From NCBI GenBank assembly GCA_958450325.1, contig OY288256.1, forward strand, positions 11,797,057 through 11,861,056: a stretch of DNA of 64,000 nt. Reading direction: 5' to 3'. This document shows positions 35,658-47,604 of this stretch, one piece after another. Position 1 is the first letter of the stretch, and the number at the start of each line of letters is the position of its first letter. Below the pieces are notes generated by a model. The model ran no database searches. It saw only the letters and a program-made list of their open reading frames with translations, and was not told where the DNA came from. This DNA comes from Agrostemma githago. Its lineage: Eukaryota; Streptophyta; Magnoliopsida; Caryophyllales; Caryophyllaceae. Made by a program: the position numbers and the translations under genes.

Positions 35658-36120
35658 CAACAAGAAAAGGCGTAGCATTAGTGGAACAAGGATACAGGGG
35701 AATGAGAGAAAATGACGTGATGAACAAGTAGGTGAAATTAGTGGAAGAGACGAATCCTCGTTGAATTAGATGACAAAAGAAAGTCATATTTAAGAATGAA
35801 TCTTGGATGATGATGATGAGGAGTAGGAAGAGAAGCAAAGTAAGGAGAACAAGGGAAAACGAAAGAGAAGAGAATGTGGAGGAAGTGAAGGATGAAGAAA
35901 GCTGGTCTTAGTAAACGGAAAAGGGGAAACATGAAGAAAAGGAGCACTAAAGAGGAAAGAGAAGAAGGTTATGAGATGAGGTACCAAAGAACGAAAGAGG
36001 TGGCAATATTTAAAGAATCGACACTCTTGCTGAGCGAGATGACAACAGAGAGTTGTATTACTTAGATGAAGAGAAGGGGGGGAGGGATAAGAAGAAGGAG
36101 GGGAAGGAGAAGCCATATTC
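35658..36120. repeat. Purine-rich satellite-like array (right part)
   Basis: Continues the array of 27430-29994 across the retrotransposon, with blocks at about 35745 and 36013. Repeated inverted at 39587-40049 and directly at 51309-51771. Confidence 0.55.
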
Positions 36121-37764
36121 AATTATGATGAGTGAGTTTATGTAGTTATTCCACTTCCTTCATTTGTTGTCTGCTGTTTTCTGGCTTTGCAAGATTTGGT
36201 CTTTTGTTGGTCTTTTGGGATTTTCCGGATTGTTGTTTACTCATTTGGGTGGTTGTTATTCATAGTGTGAAGTAATAAGGTACTGATTCATGGAGCAGAT
36301 CATGAGATGAGGTTTTTGGATGTAAGGCTGCCTTGGGTAGTCAATTAGACTTCCAGATGAAGTTAGACATGCTTCGTAATTAAATTGCCCATCAATAGCA
36401 TGAGCAAAATCAATGAATTTGCTTGCATGACTAGATCCGCGATTGTAATTTTGTATTATTTGGGATTGTTTTCTCCTGATTTTGCTTTAGTCATGTCATT
36501 CTGCTATTATTTGATTATTTTTAAGAATTTGCTATTGTATGCTCTTGATAATGCATTATTTGGGATATTAATCTGCTCCTGAAAATTTCCTATTGGGATA
36601 ATTTTTATTATTTGGGATTGTATGCTTTAGTCATCTTCTGATTGTTTTCTCTTGATAATGCATGAATCAATGGTACACATCAACAAAATGTATTACAAGA
36701 CTTTCCATACAACTTTGATGAACTTCCGCCTATGGAGATACAAAGGGCATATATGATAGCTCCAGCGTTGCTAAGCGGTAAACATATCACGGGGGCCCGC
36801 TAATATGTTTTTATGAATTTATATAACACACTTAATTTCGTGGTTTTGTTTAGTGTACCTTCAACTATGGTCCTTTTTCATATCTTGCTTTGAATGATAG
36901 GAAAAAAAGGGCATGGAGATACAAAATTACAAAGGGCATATATGATAGCTACAGCGTTGCTAAGCGGTAAACATATCACGGTGGCCCACTAATATGTTTT
37001 TATGAATTAATATAACACACTTAATTTTGTGGTTTTGTTTAGTGTACCTTCAACTATGGGCCGTTTCATATCTTGCTTTGAATGACAGGAAAAAACCAAG
37101 ACTACCACTTTTTGTATTACATCAATCTGTTTTGTTCAAGATGATATTATAACGCGTACTTTCTAGATTAGTAGATAGTTTCATCTTAGAACTATAAACT
37201 TATGGTAAAAAGAAAAAAAAACCTCAAACAATAGTTCGAATTATGTCAACAATTCGACAATCAATGACAACAATATGAGCCATCAAAATACATACACGAA
37301 TCGTACTTAACCATTCGCGCGCATCGCGCGCGGGAAAGAAACAAGTATATATAAAAAAGCCATTTTTAAAATAGAAAGGCAAGGAATTCATTAAGACGCC
37401 CCAATATGGAATAGACAAAGAATTCATTGGCACAGGGAGAGTATATCTTTGTAAAAGTTAAAGTAAATAGCTCATTTCAAAAATAATTTTTTTAGATAAC
37501 TGATTTTTTTTCTCAAGGTTAATGACATCATATCTTAAAATTTATCTAATTATTTTCATAAAAAGAAGTTTTTTTGTCAATTTCTTTAACATTAATGAAA
37601 ATGAATCGTTTGGGAATTTATTAGTGAAATGTTAGTTCTTTTACTTCTCAATTTAAATTAGTGTATTTTTGAGGAAAATGTTAGTAACTGTTATTGTCTT
37701 AGAGTAATAGATAGAGAATTTTCGGTGAGTTTTTACTATGTATTAGGCTTTTTAAGAGCAATCG

Positions 37765-37767
<3 letters not shown>
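36121..37767. other. Unassigned DNA between satellite and palindrome centre
   Basis: No gene recognised. 36660-36790 could be a stray exon (a frame reading QQNVLQDFPYNFDELPPMEI) but has no partner exons. A GC-rich hairpin (GCGCGCATCGCGCGC, about 37317-37331) and one half of a CTCCCTGTGCC-ended MITE lie at 37300-37440. Present three times, in A, B and C. Confidence 0.4.
36732..37090 (+). repeat. Tandem duplication of a 181-bp unit
   Basis: Unit starts ATGGAGATACAAA at 36732 and 36913; both contain GTTGCTAAGCGGTAAACATA and GTGTACCTTCAACTATGG, with a few substitutions. Confidence 0.75.
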
Positions 37768-37809
<42 letters not shown>

Positions 37810-37813
<4 letters not shown>

Positions 37814-37873
37814 GTAACTATATAAAAATGGAATATATATATATATATATATATTCCATTTTTATATAGTTAC

Positions 37874-37877
<4 letters not shown>
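37810..37877. repeat. 68-bp perfect palindrome at the turn-around point
   Basis: TTTAGTAACTATATAAAAAT plus GGAA, an AT core, then the exact inverse. The centre coincides with the centre of the 17.5 kb palindrome. The same 68 bp stands at 53447-53514, where the right side is different, unique DNA. Confidence 0.9.
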
Positions 37878-37942
<65 letters not shown>

Positions 37943-40900
37943 CGATTGCTCTTAAAAAGCCTAATACATAGTAAAAACTCACCGAAAATTCTCTATCTTT
38001 TACTCTAAGACAATAACAGTTACTAACATTTTCCTCAAAAATACACTAATTTAAATTGAGAAGTAAAAGAACTAACATTTCACTAATAAATTCCCAAACG
38101 ATTCATTTTCATTAATGTTAAAGAAATTGACAAAAAAACTTCTTTTTATGAAAATAATTAGATAAATTTTAAGATATGATGTCATTAACCTTGAGAAAAA
38201 AAATCAGTTATCTAAAAAAATTATTTTTGAAATGAGCTATTTACTTTAACTTTTACAAAGATATACTCTCCCTGTGCCAATGAATTCTTTGTCTATTCCA
38301 TATTGGGGCGTCTTAATGAATTCCTTGCCTTTCTATTTTAAAAATGGCTTTTTTATATATACTTGTTTCTTTCCCGCGCGCGATGCGCGCGAATGGTTAA
38401 GTACGATTCGTGTATGTATTTTGATGGCTCATATTGTTGTCATTGATTGTCGAATTGTTGACATAATTCGAACTATTGTTTGAGGTTTTTTTTCTTTTTA
38501 CCATAAGTTTATAGTTCTAAGATGAAACTATCTACTAATCTAGAAAGTACGCGTTATAATATCATCTTGAACAAAACAGATTGATGTAATACAAAAAGTG
38601 GTAGTCTTGGTTTTTTCCTGTCATTCAAAGCAAGATATGAAAACGGCCCATAGTTGAAGGTACACTAAACAAAACCACAAAATTAAGTGTGTTATATTAA
38701 TTCATAAAAACATATTAGTGGGCCACCGTGATATGTTTACCGCTTAGCAACGCTGTAGCTATCATATATGCCCTTTGTAATTTTGTATCTCCATGCCCTT
38801 TTTTTCCTATCATTCAAAGCAAGATATGAAAAAGGACCATAGTTGAAGGTACACTAAACAAAACCACGAAATTAAGTGTGTTATATAAATTCATAAAAAC
38901 ATATTAGCGGGCCCCCGTGATATGTTTACCGCTTAGCAACGCTGGAGCTATCATATATGCCCTTTGTATCTCCATAGGCGGAAGTTCATCAAAGTTGTAT
39001 GGAAAGTCTTGTAATACATTTTGTTGATGTGTACCATTGATTCATGCATTATCAAGAGAAAACAATCAGAAGATGACTAAAGCATACAATCCCAAATAAT
39101 AAAAATTATCCCAATAGGAAATTTTCAGGAGCAGATTAATATCCCAAATAATGCATTATCAAGAGCATACAATAGCAAATTCTTAAAAATAATCAAATAA
39201 TAGCAGAATGACATGACTAAAGCAAAATCAGGAGAAAACAATCCCAAATAATACAAAATTACAATCGCGGATCTAGTCATGCAAGCAAATTCATTGATTT
39301 TGCTCATGCTATTGATGGGCAATTTAATTACGAAGCATGTCTAACTTCATCTGGAAGTCTAATTGACTACCCAAGGCAGCCTTACATCCAAAAACCTCAT
39401 CTCATGATCTGCTCCATGAATCAGTACCTTATTACTTCACACTATGAATAACAACCACCCAAATGAGTAAACAACAATCCGGAAAATCCCAAAAGACCAA
39501 CAAAAGACCAAATCTTGCAAAGCCAGAAAACAGCAGACAACAAATGAAGGAAGTGGAATAACTACATAAACTCACTCATCATAATTGAATATGGCTTCTC
39601 CTTCCCCTCCTTCTTCTTATCCCTCCCCCCCTTCTCTTCATCTAAGTAATACAACTCTCTGTTGTCATCTCGCTCAGCAAGAGTGTCGATTCTTTAAATA
39701 TTGCCACCTCTTTCGTTCTTTGGTACCTCATCTCATAACCTTCTTCTCTTTCCTCTTTAGTGCTCCTTTTCTTCATGTTTCCCCTTTTCCGTTTACTAAG
39801 ACCAGCTTTCTTCATCCTTCACTTCCTCCACATTCTCTTCTCTTTCGTTTTCCCTTGTTCTCCTTACTTTGCTTCTCTTCCTACTCCTCATCATCATCAT
39901 CCAAGATTCATTCTTAAATATGACTTTCTTTTGTCATCTAATTCAACGAGGATTCGTCTCTTCCACTAATTTCACCTACTTGTTCATCACGTCATTTTCT
40001 CTCATTCCCCTGTATCCTTGTTCCACTAATGCTACGCCTTTTCTTGTTGCTTATTGATCTAGCGTATTTTACATGTGTTTATGACGGAGATTTGAGCTAG
40101 ATTCGATGATGAAAGGTGCGGATTTAGAGTGAAAATTGTCAGATTGATTTTATTAAGTAAATTGTGCTTTATTGGAGAAAAGACGGTTTTTAGAACTGTA
40201 ATTCCTTTTGATGTGATTTGGGCTCGAGACGGAGAGTACGAAGAACAAGCCCAACAAACCGAGTGAAAAGTCAAAGCGCAGCTCGGAAATTGAAGACGAA
40301 ACTACTTCGGGTTCCGTGTCAGCTTAATTATTATTTATTATTATATTATTATTAGAGTTAGGAAATTACTAGACTTTCCTATTATTTTTATTATTAGACT
40401 ACAATTATTAGAGGAGTATTACAGACATCATTCATCAATAATTCACGTTACATACGCAATAAGAGAAGAGAAGAAAAACCCTAATCATGTATAACTAATC
40501 TTTCTTCTCGGATCAAAGATTTGAAGCTTTCTAGTTAATTTATTGTGAGACTTTCTTAATCTTTATTTAATTACTTGAGTATTGTTTATTCCTTGTGCTA
40601 ATTTTATGATTGTCGTTTGTTTAATCTTTTTGGCCAATTGATTATTTCAATCTTCAATCTATTGCAATTCTTTGTGTTTGAATCCGTAATTGTTCAATTC
40701 ACTAGATAAAGTTGCAACCTTTGGACCTAATTATTTGTATCCGTTTCATCGTAATTGGGTGAAGGGAGGAATAAACATATAATTCGAACCAATAACCGCG
40801 TGTGTTAAAGGTCGTTATTTCTATTGATTTGTTCATATCGTTCATGTTGTTATTGAATTAAATCTAGACGCGTGGATTAGGTTGTTCAATAATTAGGTTG

Positions 40901-41281
40901 CTTAGTATCGCGTTTCAACCTAAGTAATATTATCTACGGAACAATTGAGACTTTTAGTTTCACAATAGAATACTCAAGGATTAAATAAAGGTTAGTAGTC
41001 GATGATCAATTGTTTAACTAGTTAGTGGATTTTCTTTGAGTCGAGTTTCTTAATTATCTGAATTCTCATTATTAGTTATTTTACTTTCGTTAATTTAGTT
41101 ATTAGACAAATCACTCACAAAATCCCCCATATTCTTGTTACATTTATTTATATTATTCGTACATTAATTTTCATCGTCTTCCCTGTGGATTCGACACCCG
41201 ACTTACCTCTACTATATTGTTAAAGGTAATAGAACTTAATTATTTATCTTTGGGAGCATACGACCTAGGCTCACCAAATTT

Positions 41282-41299
41282 TGGCGCCGTTGCCGGGGA
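41282..41299 (+). other. tRNA-Asp primer-binding site, copy B
   Basis: TGGCGCCGTTGCCGGGGA, 4 bp after the LTR. Confidence 0.9.
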
Positions 41300-41390
41300 A
41301 GGCAATTTGTTGCTTTTGTGTGATTATTTGTTTTTGTGTCTCTTGTAAATATATATTTTAATTAAGGGTCTTTTTGTTTGTCAACTAGAA

Positions 41391-41978
41391 ATGAGTTTTT
41401 GTTGTCCCCAACTTGATAATGAGTTACTACATCACTATTTTGAAAGACTCACAGAGTATGTGCTAGAACGCAAATATTTGCCTATGAGTAACGAACAACT
41501 CTTGATAGCGATTTACCATAACTTTAATCGTGCAACTCAAATCGATTTACAAGTTGAAAGTGATGGTAGATTTCTTGAGTTAGGTCGTAATGAAAAATGG
41601 GATGTAATTGATGTTCTGGTTAACAATGATCGAGAATTAGAGATAACCACTTTATTTCTTGAACTTCCCCAATACTTCGAGTCTCCTAAATATGAATCGA
41701 TTATTAGTGATGATGTGACCAAAATTGAGTATCCTACTTCCCTTACCCATGTCGATGGTGCTCCACTAGATGATGAGGGAGAGGATGATGACTCATATTT
41801 ATTGAACGTGCCTTATACAAAACACGTATTAGATTTCCCCTCATCCACCTATTTTATTGACTACTCTTCGAGTGGTGAATCAGGTGATATATTATGGGAT
41901 TTGAAAGACACAGCCATAAGGAGTAGGGACATAGAACAATTGTTTGAGATGATGCCGTTATCTAGAGAACCATACTAA
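41391..41978 (+). CDS. Retrotransposon ORF of unknown function, 195 aa (copy B)
   Basis: Same protein as the ORF at 33729-34316, with no amino-acid change. Short inverted duplicate of the locus; see that entry for the description. Confidence 0.55.
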   Translation: MSFCCPQLDNELLHHYFERLTEYVLERKYLPMSNEQLLIAIYHNFNRATQIDLQVESDGRFLELGRNEKWDVIDVLVNNDRELEITTLFLELPQYFESPKYESIISDDVTKIEYPTSLTHVDGAPLDDEGEDDDSYLLNVPYTKHVLDFPSSTYFIDYSSSGESGDILWDLKDTAIRSRDIEQLFEMMPLSREPY

Positions 41979-43752
41979 GAATCCGACTATCTATGTACCT
42001 CTATATCTATGCGGTGTGTATGGTATATTCTTATTATAATGTTTTATACGGCCGGCTTTCACTAACTCTTTTGCTAGCTTGTTTGACCTTCTCCTACGAG
42101 CATTAACTTGTTCCGATCTTGATATACAATGGGTTACCATATTAAGGGGTAGTGCTGTGTGACCCCTTTCCGTCGTGCGGGACGTTAAATCAGCGCTTAC
42201 GGGAGGCAACATGCTTTTTGTTATTTGATGATTTTTTTTTGTTTTTGAATAAGTTAGTTTGTGGACTTCACTTGAAATTGGATGGAGGCAGCAGTCAAGA
42301 GAATTGATATTTTCTACCCAATTAATGAAGATTCCACTTTCATGTCGGGTCAACGACGTAAAACAAGAGCACTTCCGGGAGGCAACCCGAGTTTTTATTT
42401 ATTTTTATTTTAGTTTTTATAGATTTTTGTTTCGTTTGTATGTGATTTTAACTTTTCTTTTAGTTATCTAATTTTAGCTATTTTCAGGTCGGATTGATGT
42501 CACCGTCTCATTCGGAATATGAGGGATGAGAGGAAAAAAAAAGAGTGACTAGTGAGCAAGCGAAAGAGGGGTGAGTTAGTTTTATGGAAAAAAAAAAGTG
42601 AAAAAAAAAATACAAGTGTTGAAAATAGCTACACTCGAGGAGGACTCGAGGGGTACTTGAAGTGAGGTCGTGGAAAATAACAAAATAGCTGACCAGAATG
42701 TTCCCCATGACCACCCCTCGACCTTAGTTCAGTTCAAGACTGAATTTAAAAAAATCATCCTTCTTCGTCCTTCTCCTTTCATTTCCATCTTCTTCTTCAT
42801 TTTCGTTCTTCCATCTCCTTTCATTTCACACTCCATTAAAACCCTTTTTTTTCCAGTAGTTCAATCACATCCCAACCTTCAACCACCTGCAACTCTCGGT
42901 CAGAAGAAACCTTTGGGTTCGAACTCCCCAATTCAATTTAGAGTACGAGTTTGGGCGCATAGCAAGGATACAGTTCGGCCATTGATTCGATTTTGAGTGG
43001 TGACTGAGTTGTAAGTCTCCTTTTGTTCTCAATTTAGAGAGTTGTCTCCCATTGACAGCTTTGTGTCGAGTTTGGTGACTCTGGTCGATTGGCATCAGTT
43101 TTGGTCCGTATATGAGTCGGATATTGCGTGTTGTTGTCTATTTTTGCTGAAGTTAGGATTGATGTGAATTGTGGTGTTGCCGGTTTGATTGTCAATTGTT
43201 GACTGTTAGCGTCATTGTTGATTGTCATTTTTGTGAAGTTGGGGAAACAAAGCCTATATAGTGTTCACATTATTGTGGGAGGTTGTTGTTGATGTGGTGT
43301 TTCCTTATCATTCCTTGCGTTGTATTGAACGAAGAGGGGGTTACTAGCTTGAAGAAGGAAATGGAATATGCATGGAAGGTGCTCGATGAATTGTCTAAGT
43401 GAACTTTTGACCTAAATCTTTGTTGAGGAGAGTACTTTCAAAGCATGGCGGTTTTTTTTCGGGTTAGGATCGATAGGAGCATGGTGGTTTGTTGCTCGTT
43501 AGTGTTAGTGTTGGTGTTAGTGACGTTCGATCGATTTTCGTTCGACAAGGTGTGTTCTCCTTCTCCAATTATTGCGTTCTTTGTAACATTGAGGACAATG
43601 TTTCATTCATGTGTGGGGAGGAGAATCGGTCCGATTTGTAATAGCTTTTACTTGTGTGATATGCTTTATTTCGTTACTTAATCATTCAAAAAAAATGGAA
43701 AAAAGAGAAAAAATTTGAAAAAAAAATGGAAAAAGAATAAAAATAAACCCGG

Positions 43753-43931
43753 CTAGGTGAAAACCGGAAGGGCGCCTAGGCAAGAATGGGAAAAGTGGCC
43801 GAGGACGGAGTGAAAACCCAAAAGGGCGCTCCGGGTAAAAAGAAAAATCGAGTTGCGTGCCACGAGAGTAGTGTGAGTTTGAAAAAAAAAAGAAAAGATA
43901 GAGTGAAAATCCGCAAGGGCGGACACTCTAG
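43753..43931 (+). other. Three tandem structured hairpins (copy B)
   Basis: Same fold as at 823-996: CTAGG/CCTAG, CGGAG/CTCCG and TAGAG/CTCTA outer stems, each with TGAAAA on the 5' side. The inner loop of the second unit is AAAA. Confidence 0.6.
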
Positions 43932-46900
43932 GCAAAATGAGGGATTTAGGAAAAAAAATTCACATTACTTTCTCCATTCTTGGTGTTGGTGTCATAAGAA
44001 GGGCGTCATAGAAGGTCGGTCGGGTAGGATAGTTGGTTAAGGTGAGAAGAATCGCGGTGCGGTGTAGTCGTAGCACTAAATATTATGCGATTGAAGTGTT
44101 GTTTTGTGTTGTATTAAGGTGTTAGAGGTGTTTAGGTCGATCACATGTGTGGGTTGTGGAGAATAGTGGTATATATCTTTTACCATTGGTGTTATTTGTA
44201 GCACATGTGATCATGTTTAGGATTCGGAGAAATAAGGGGTGTAGTATCATGTTTCGATAGTTTATGGTGTTGTTTTGTGGTCACAATCTTCGGTTGTTGT
44301 AGAGAATTGTCATGTCATTGTGACCTTGTGCTTAAACTTTGAGGACGATATAAGGAGGTTGGTGGAAGGGATGAATTTTGTTTGATGTCGAGCTTCCCAT
44401 GTTTCTTTTGTAAGATCGTCGGTGTTTTATTGTTGATGCTTTCGAGTTTTGCTCGGGACGAGCAAAGGTCTAAGTGTGGGGAAGTTGATCTAGCGTATTT
44501 TATATGTGTTTACGACGGAGATTTGAGCTAGATTCGATGATGAAAGGTGCGGATTTAGAGTGAAAATCGTCTAATTGATTTTATTAAGTAAATTGTGCTT
44601 TATTGGAGAAAAGACGGTTTTTAGAACTTTAATTCCTTTTGATGTGATTTGGGCTCGAGACGGAGAGTACGAAGAACAAGTCCACCAAACCGAGTGAAAA
44701 GTCAAAGCGCAGCTCGGGAATTGAAGACGAAACTACTTCGGGTTCCGTGTCAGCTTAATTATTATTTATTATTATTATTATTAGAGTTAGGAAATTACTA
44801 GACTTTCCTATTATTTTTATTATTAGACTATAATTATTAGAGGAGTATTACAGACATCATTCATCAATAATTCACGTTACATACGCAATAAGAGAAGAGA
44901 AGAAAAACCCTAATCATGTGTAACTAATCTTTCTTCTCGGATCAAAGATTTGAAGCTTTCTAGTTAATTTATTGTGAGACTTTTTTAATCTTTATTTAAT
45001 TACTTGAGTATTGTTTATTCCTTGTGCTAATTTTATGATTGTCGTTTGTTTAATCTTTTTGGCCAATTGATTATTTCAATCTTCAATCTATTGCAATTCT
45101 TTGTGTTTGAATCCGTAATTGTTCAATTCACTAGATAAAGTTGCAACCTTTAGACCTAATTATTTGTATGCGTTTCATCGTAATTGGGTGAAGGGAGGAA
45201 TAAACATATAATTCGAACCAATTACCGCGTGTGTTAAAAGTCGTTATTTCTATTGATTTGTTCATATCGTTCATGCTGTTATTGAATTAAATCTAGACGC
45301 GTGGATTAGGTTGTTCAATAATTAGGTTGCTTAGTATCGCGTTTCGACCTAATTAATATTATCTACGGAACAATTGAGACTTTTAGTTTCGCAATAGATT
45401 ACTCAAGGATTAAATAAAGGTTAGTAGTCGATGATCAATTGTTTAACTAGTTAGTGGATTTTCTTTGATTCGAGTTTTTTAATTATCTGAATTCTCATTA
45501 TTAGTTATTTTACTTTCGTTAATTTAGTTATTAGACAAATCACTCACAAAACCCCCCATATTCTTGTTACGTTTATTTATATTATTCGTACATTAATTTT
45601 CATCGCCTTCCCTGTGGATTTGACACCCGACTTACCTCTACTATATTGTTAAAGGTAATAGAACTTAATTATTTATCTTTGGGAGCATACGACCTAGGCT
45701 CACCACTTATTTTCCATCTACTAAGATAATTTTTCCGTCTTCTACAACTCTCTGCTTTTTTATTCCCTTTCTCCTCCTTCCACTTAAATAAAAACTTTCG
45801 CGGGCGACCCTGTTCTTGCGTCCAAATTTTACAGTCTCTCATCATCTAAGATTCAATCCTAAATATGATTGCTTTTTTCATGTATTTTAATGAGCGTGTC
45901 ATCCCTTTAAGTATTTATACCCATATGATTCTTGACCCCTCCTCCCGCATGCTCCCTTCTCTTTATCACTACAGCCCTCCTCCCTAACACTCTCCTTTTT
46001 ATTCCTTCTTTCTCCTCTATTAAGAACAAATTTCATCTTCTTTCAAATCATGTTCTCCCTCCTCTTGTCCTCTATATCATCTAAGATTTGTTTCTAAATA
46101 TAACTTTACTTATCGTTTAGTACAGTGAGAGTGTTATCCTTCAATTCCTTCCAACCTTTCCCATTATTCATCATATCCCTCGGCCCTCCCTTATCTGTCT
46201 CCATTAATGCTCCTCCTCTACCTATTCTCATTCTCTATTACTAAGATTAATTTATTTCTCATTCACGTCATTTTCTCCTTCTCTTGCTCCTCATTCCTCT
46301 CTCTCTTTCTTTCTCTCCCTCTCTCTCTCCCTCCTAATGCTTATTTAATCCTTCCTCTTCTACTATGTCCATTTTTCATCTTCCTCCGCCAACCCCTTAC
46401 CTTTCTCCCCCTCCTCTTCCACCTATTGTTATCCTTCCTAAGTAAATTGTCATTAAATATGACTTTCTTTTGTTATCTATTTTAGCGAGTTGTCATTAAA
46501 TATGACTTTCTTTTGTTTCTATTTTAGCGAGTGCATTCCTTTCAACTCTTTCTACCCCTCTCGTGCTTAATTTTTCTCTTCACTACCTCCACCACATTTC
46601 CTTCTCATTCCTCTTTGAAGTAGTTTCGTCTTCAATTCCCGAGTTGCGCTTTGACTTTTCACTCGGTTTGTTGGACTTGTTCTTCGTACTCTCCGTCTCG
46701 AGCCCAAATCACATCAAAAGGAATTAAAGTTCTAAAAACCGTCTTTTCTCCAATAAAGCACAATTTACTTAATAAAATCAATTAGACGATTTTCACTCTA
46801 AATCCGCACCTTTCATCATCGAATCTAGCTCAAATCTCCGTCGTAAACACATATAAAATACGCTAGATCAACTTCCCCACACTTAGACCTTTGCTCGTCC

Positions 46901-47424
46901 CGAGCAAAACTCGAAAGCATCAACAATAAAACACCGACGATCTTACAAAAGAAACATGGGAAGCTCGACATCAAACAAAATTCATCCCTTCCACCAACCT
47001 CCTTATATCGTCCTCAAAGTTTAAGCACAAGGTCACAATGACATGACAATTCTCTACAACAACCGAAGATTGTGACCACAAAACAACACCATAAACTATC
47101 GAAACATGATACTACACCCCTTATTTCTCCGAATCCTAAACATGATCACATGTGCTACAAATAACACCAATGGTAAAAGATATATACCACTATTCTCCAC
47201 AACCCACACATGTGATCGACCTAAACACCTCTAACACCTTAATACAACACAAAACAACACTTCAATCGCATAATATTTAGTGCTACGACTACACCGCACC
47301 GCGATTCTTCTCACCTTAACCAACTATCCTACCCGACCGACCTTCTATGACGCCCTTCTTATGACACCAACACCAAGAATGGAGAAAGTAATGTGAATTT
47401 TTTTTCCTAAATCCCTCATTTTGC

Positions 47425-47604
47425 CTAGAGTGTCCGCCCTTGCGGATTTTCACTCTATCTTTTCTTTTTTTTTTTCAAACTCACACTACTCTCGTGGCAC
47501 GCAACTCGATTTTTCTTTTTACCCGGAGCGCCCTTTTGGGTTTTCACTCCGTCCTCGGCCACTTTTCCCATTCTTGCCTAGGCGCCCTTCCAGTTTTCAC
47601 CTAG
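47425..47604 (-). other. Three tandem structured hairpins (copy C)
   Basis: As in copy A; one C to T change weakens the inner stem of the first unit (CTGGAAGG). Confidence 0.55.

Larger units (their letters stand above)
40055..45705 (+). mobile_element. Non-autonomous LTR retrotransposon, inverted copy B
   Basis: Mirror of copy A: LTRs 40055-41277 and 44486-45705, CTTAT at 40050-40054 and 45706-45710, primer site 41282-41299, polypurine tract GTGTGGGGAAG just before 44486. A GGGAGGCAAC motif occurs twice in the interior (near 42200 and 42375). The identical flanking duplication shows this is a genomic copy of the locus, not a new insertion. Confidence 0.9.
29088..46616. repeat. 17.5 kb palindrome (arms A and B)
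   Basis: Paired positions sum to about 75705-75708 along the whole arms (ORFs, LTRs, the ATAAG/CTTAT duplications and microsatellites all mirror). The centre is near 37843. Differences between arms are rare substitutions and AT-tract lengths (the right AT tract is about 20 bp longer). Arm B stops matching at 46616, equivalent to 29088-29089 in A. Confidence 0.9.

Noticed and set aside
37308..37332. GC-rich hairpin (GCGCGCATCGCGCGC) as a second Helitron 3' end
   Set aside because: No CTRR followed by T within about 12 bp on either strand.
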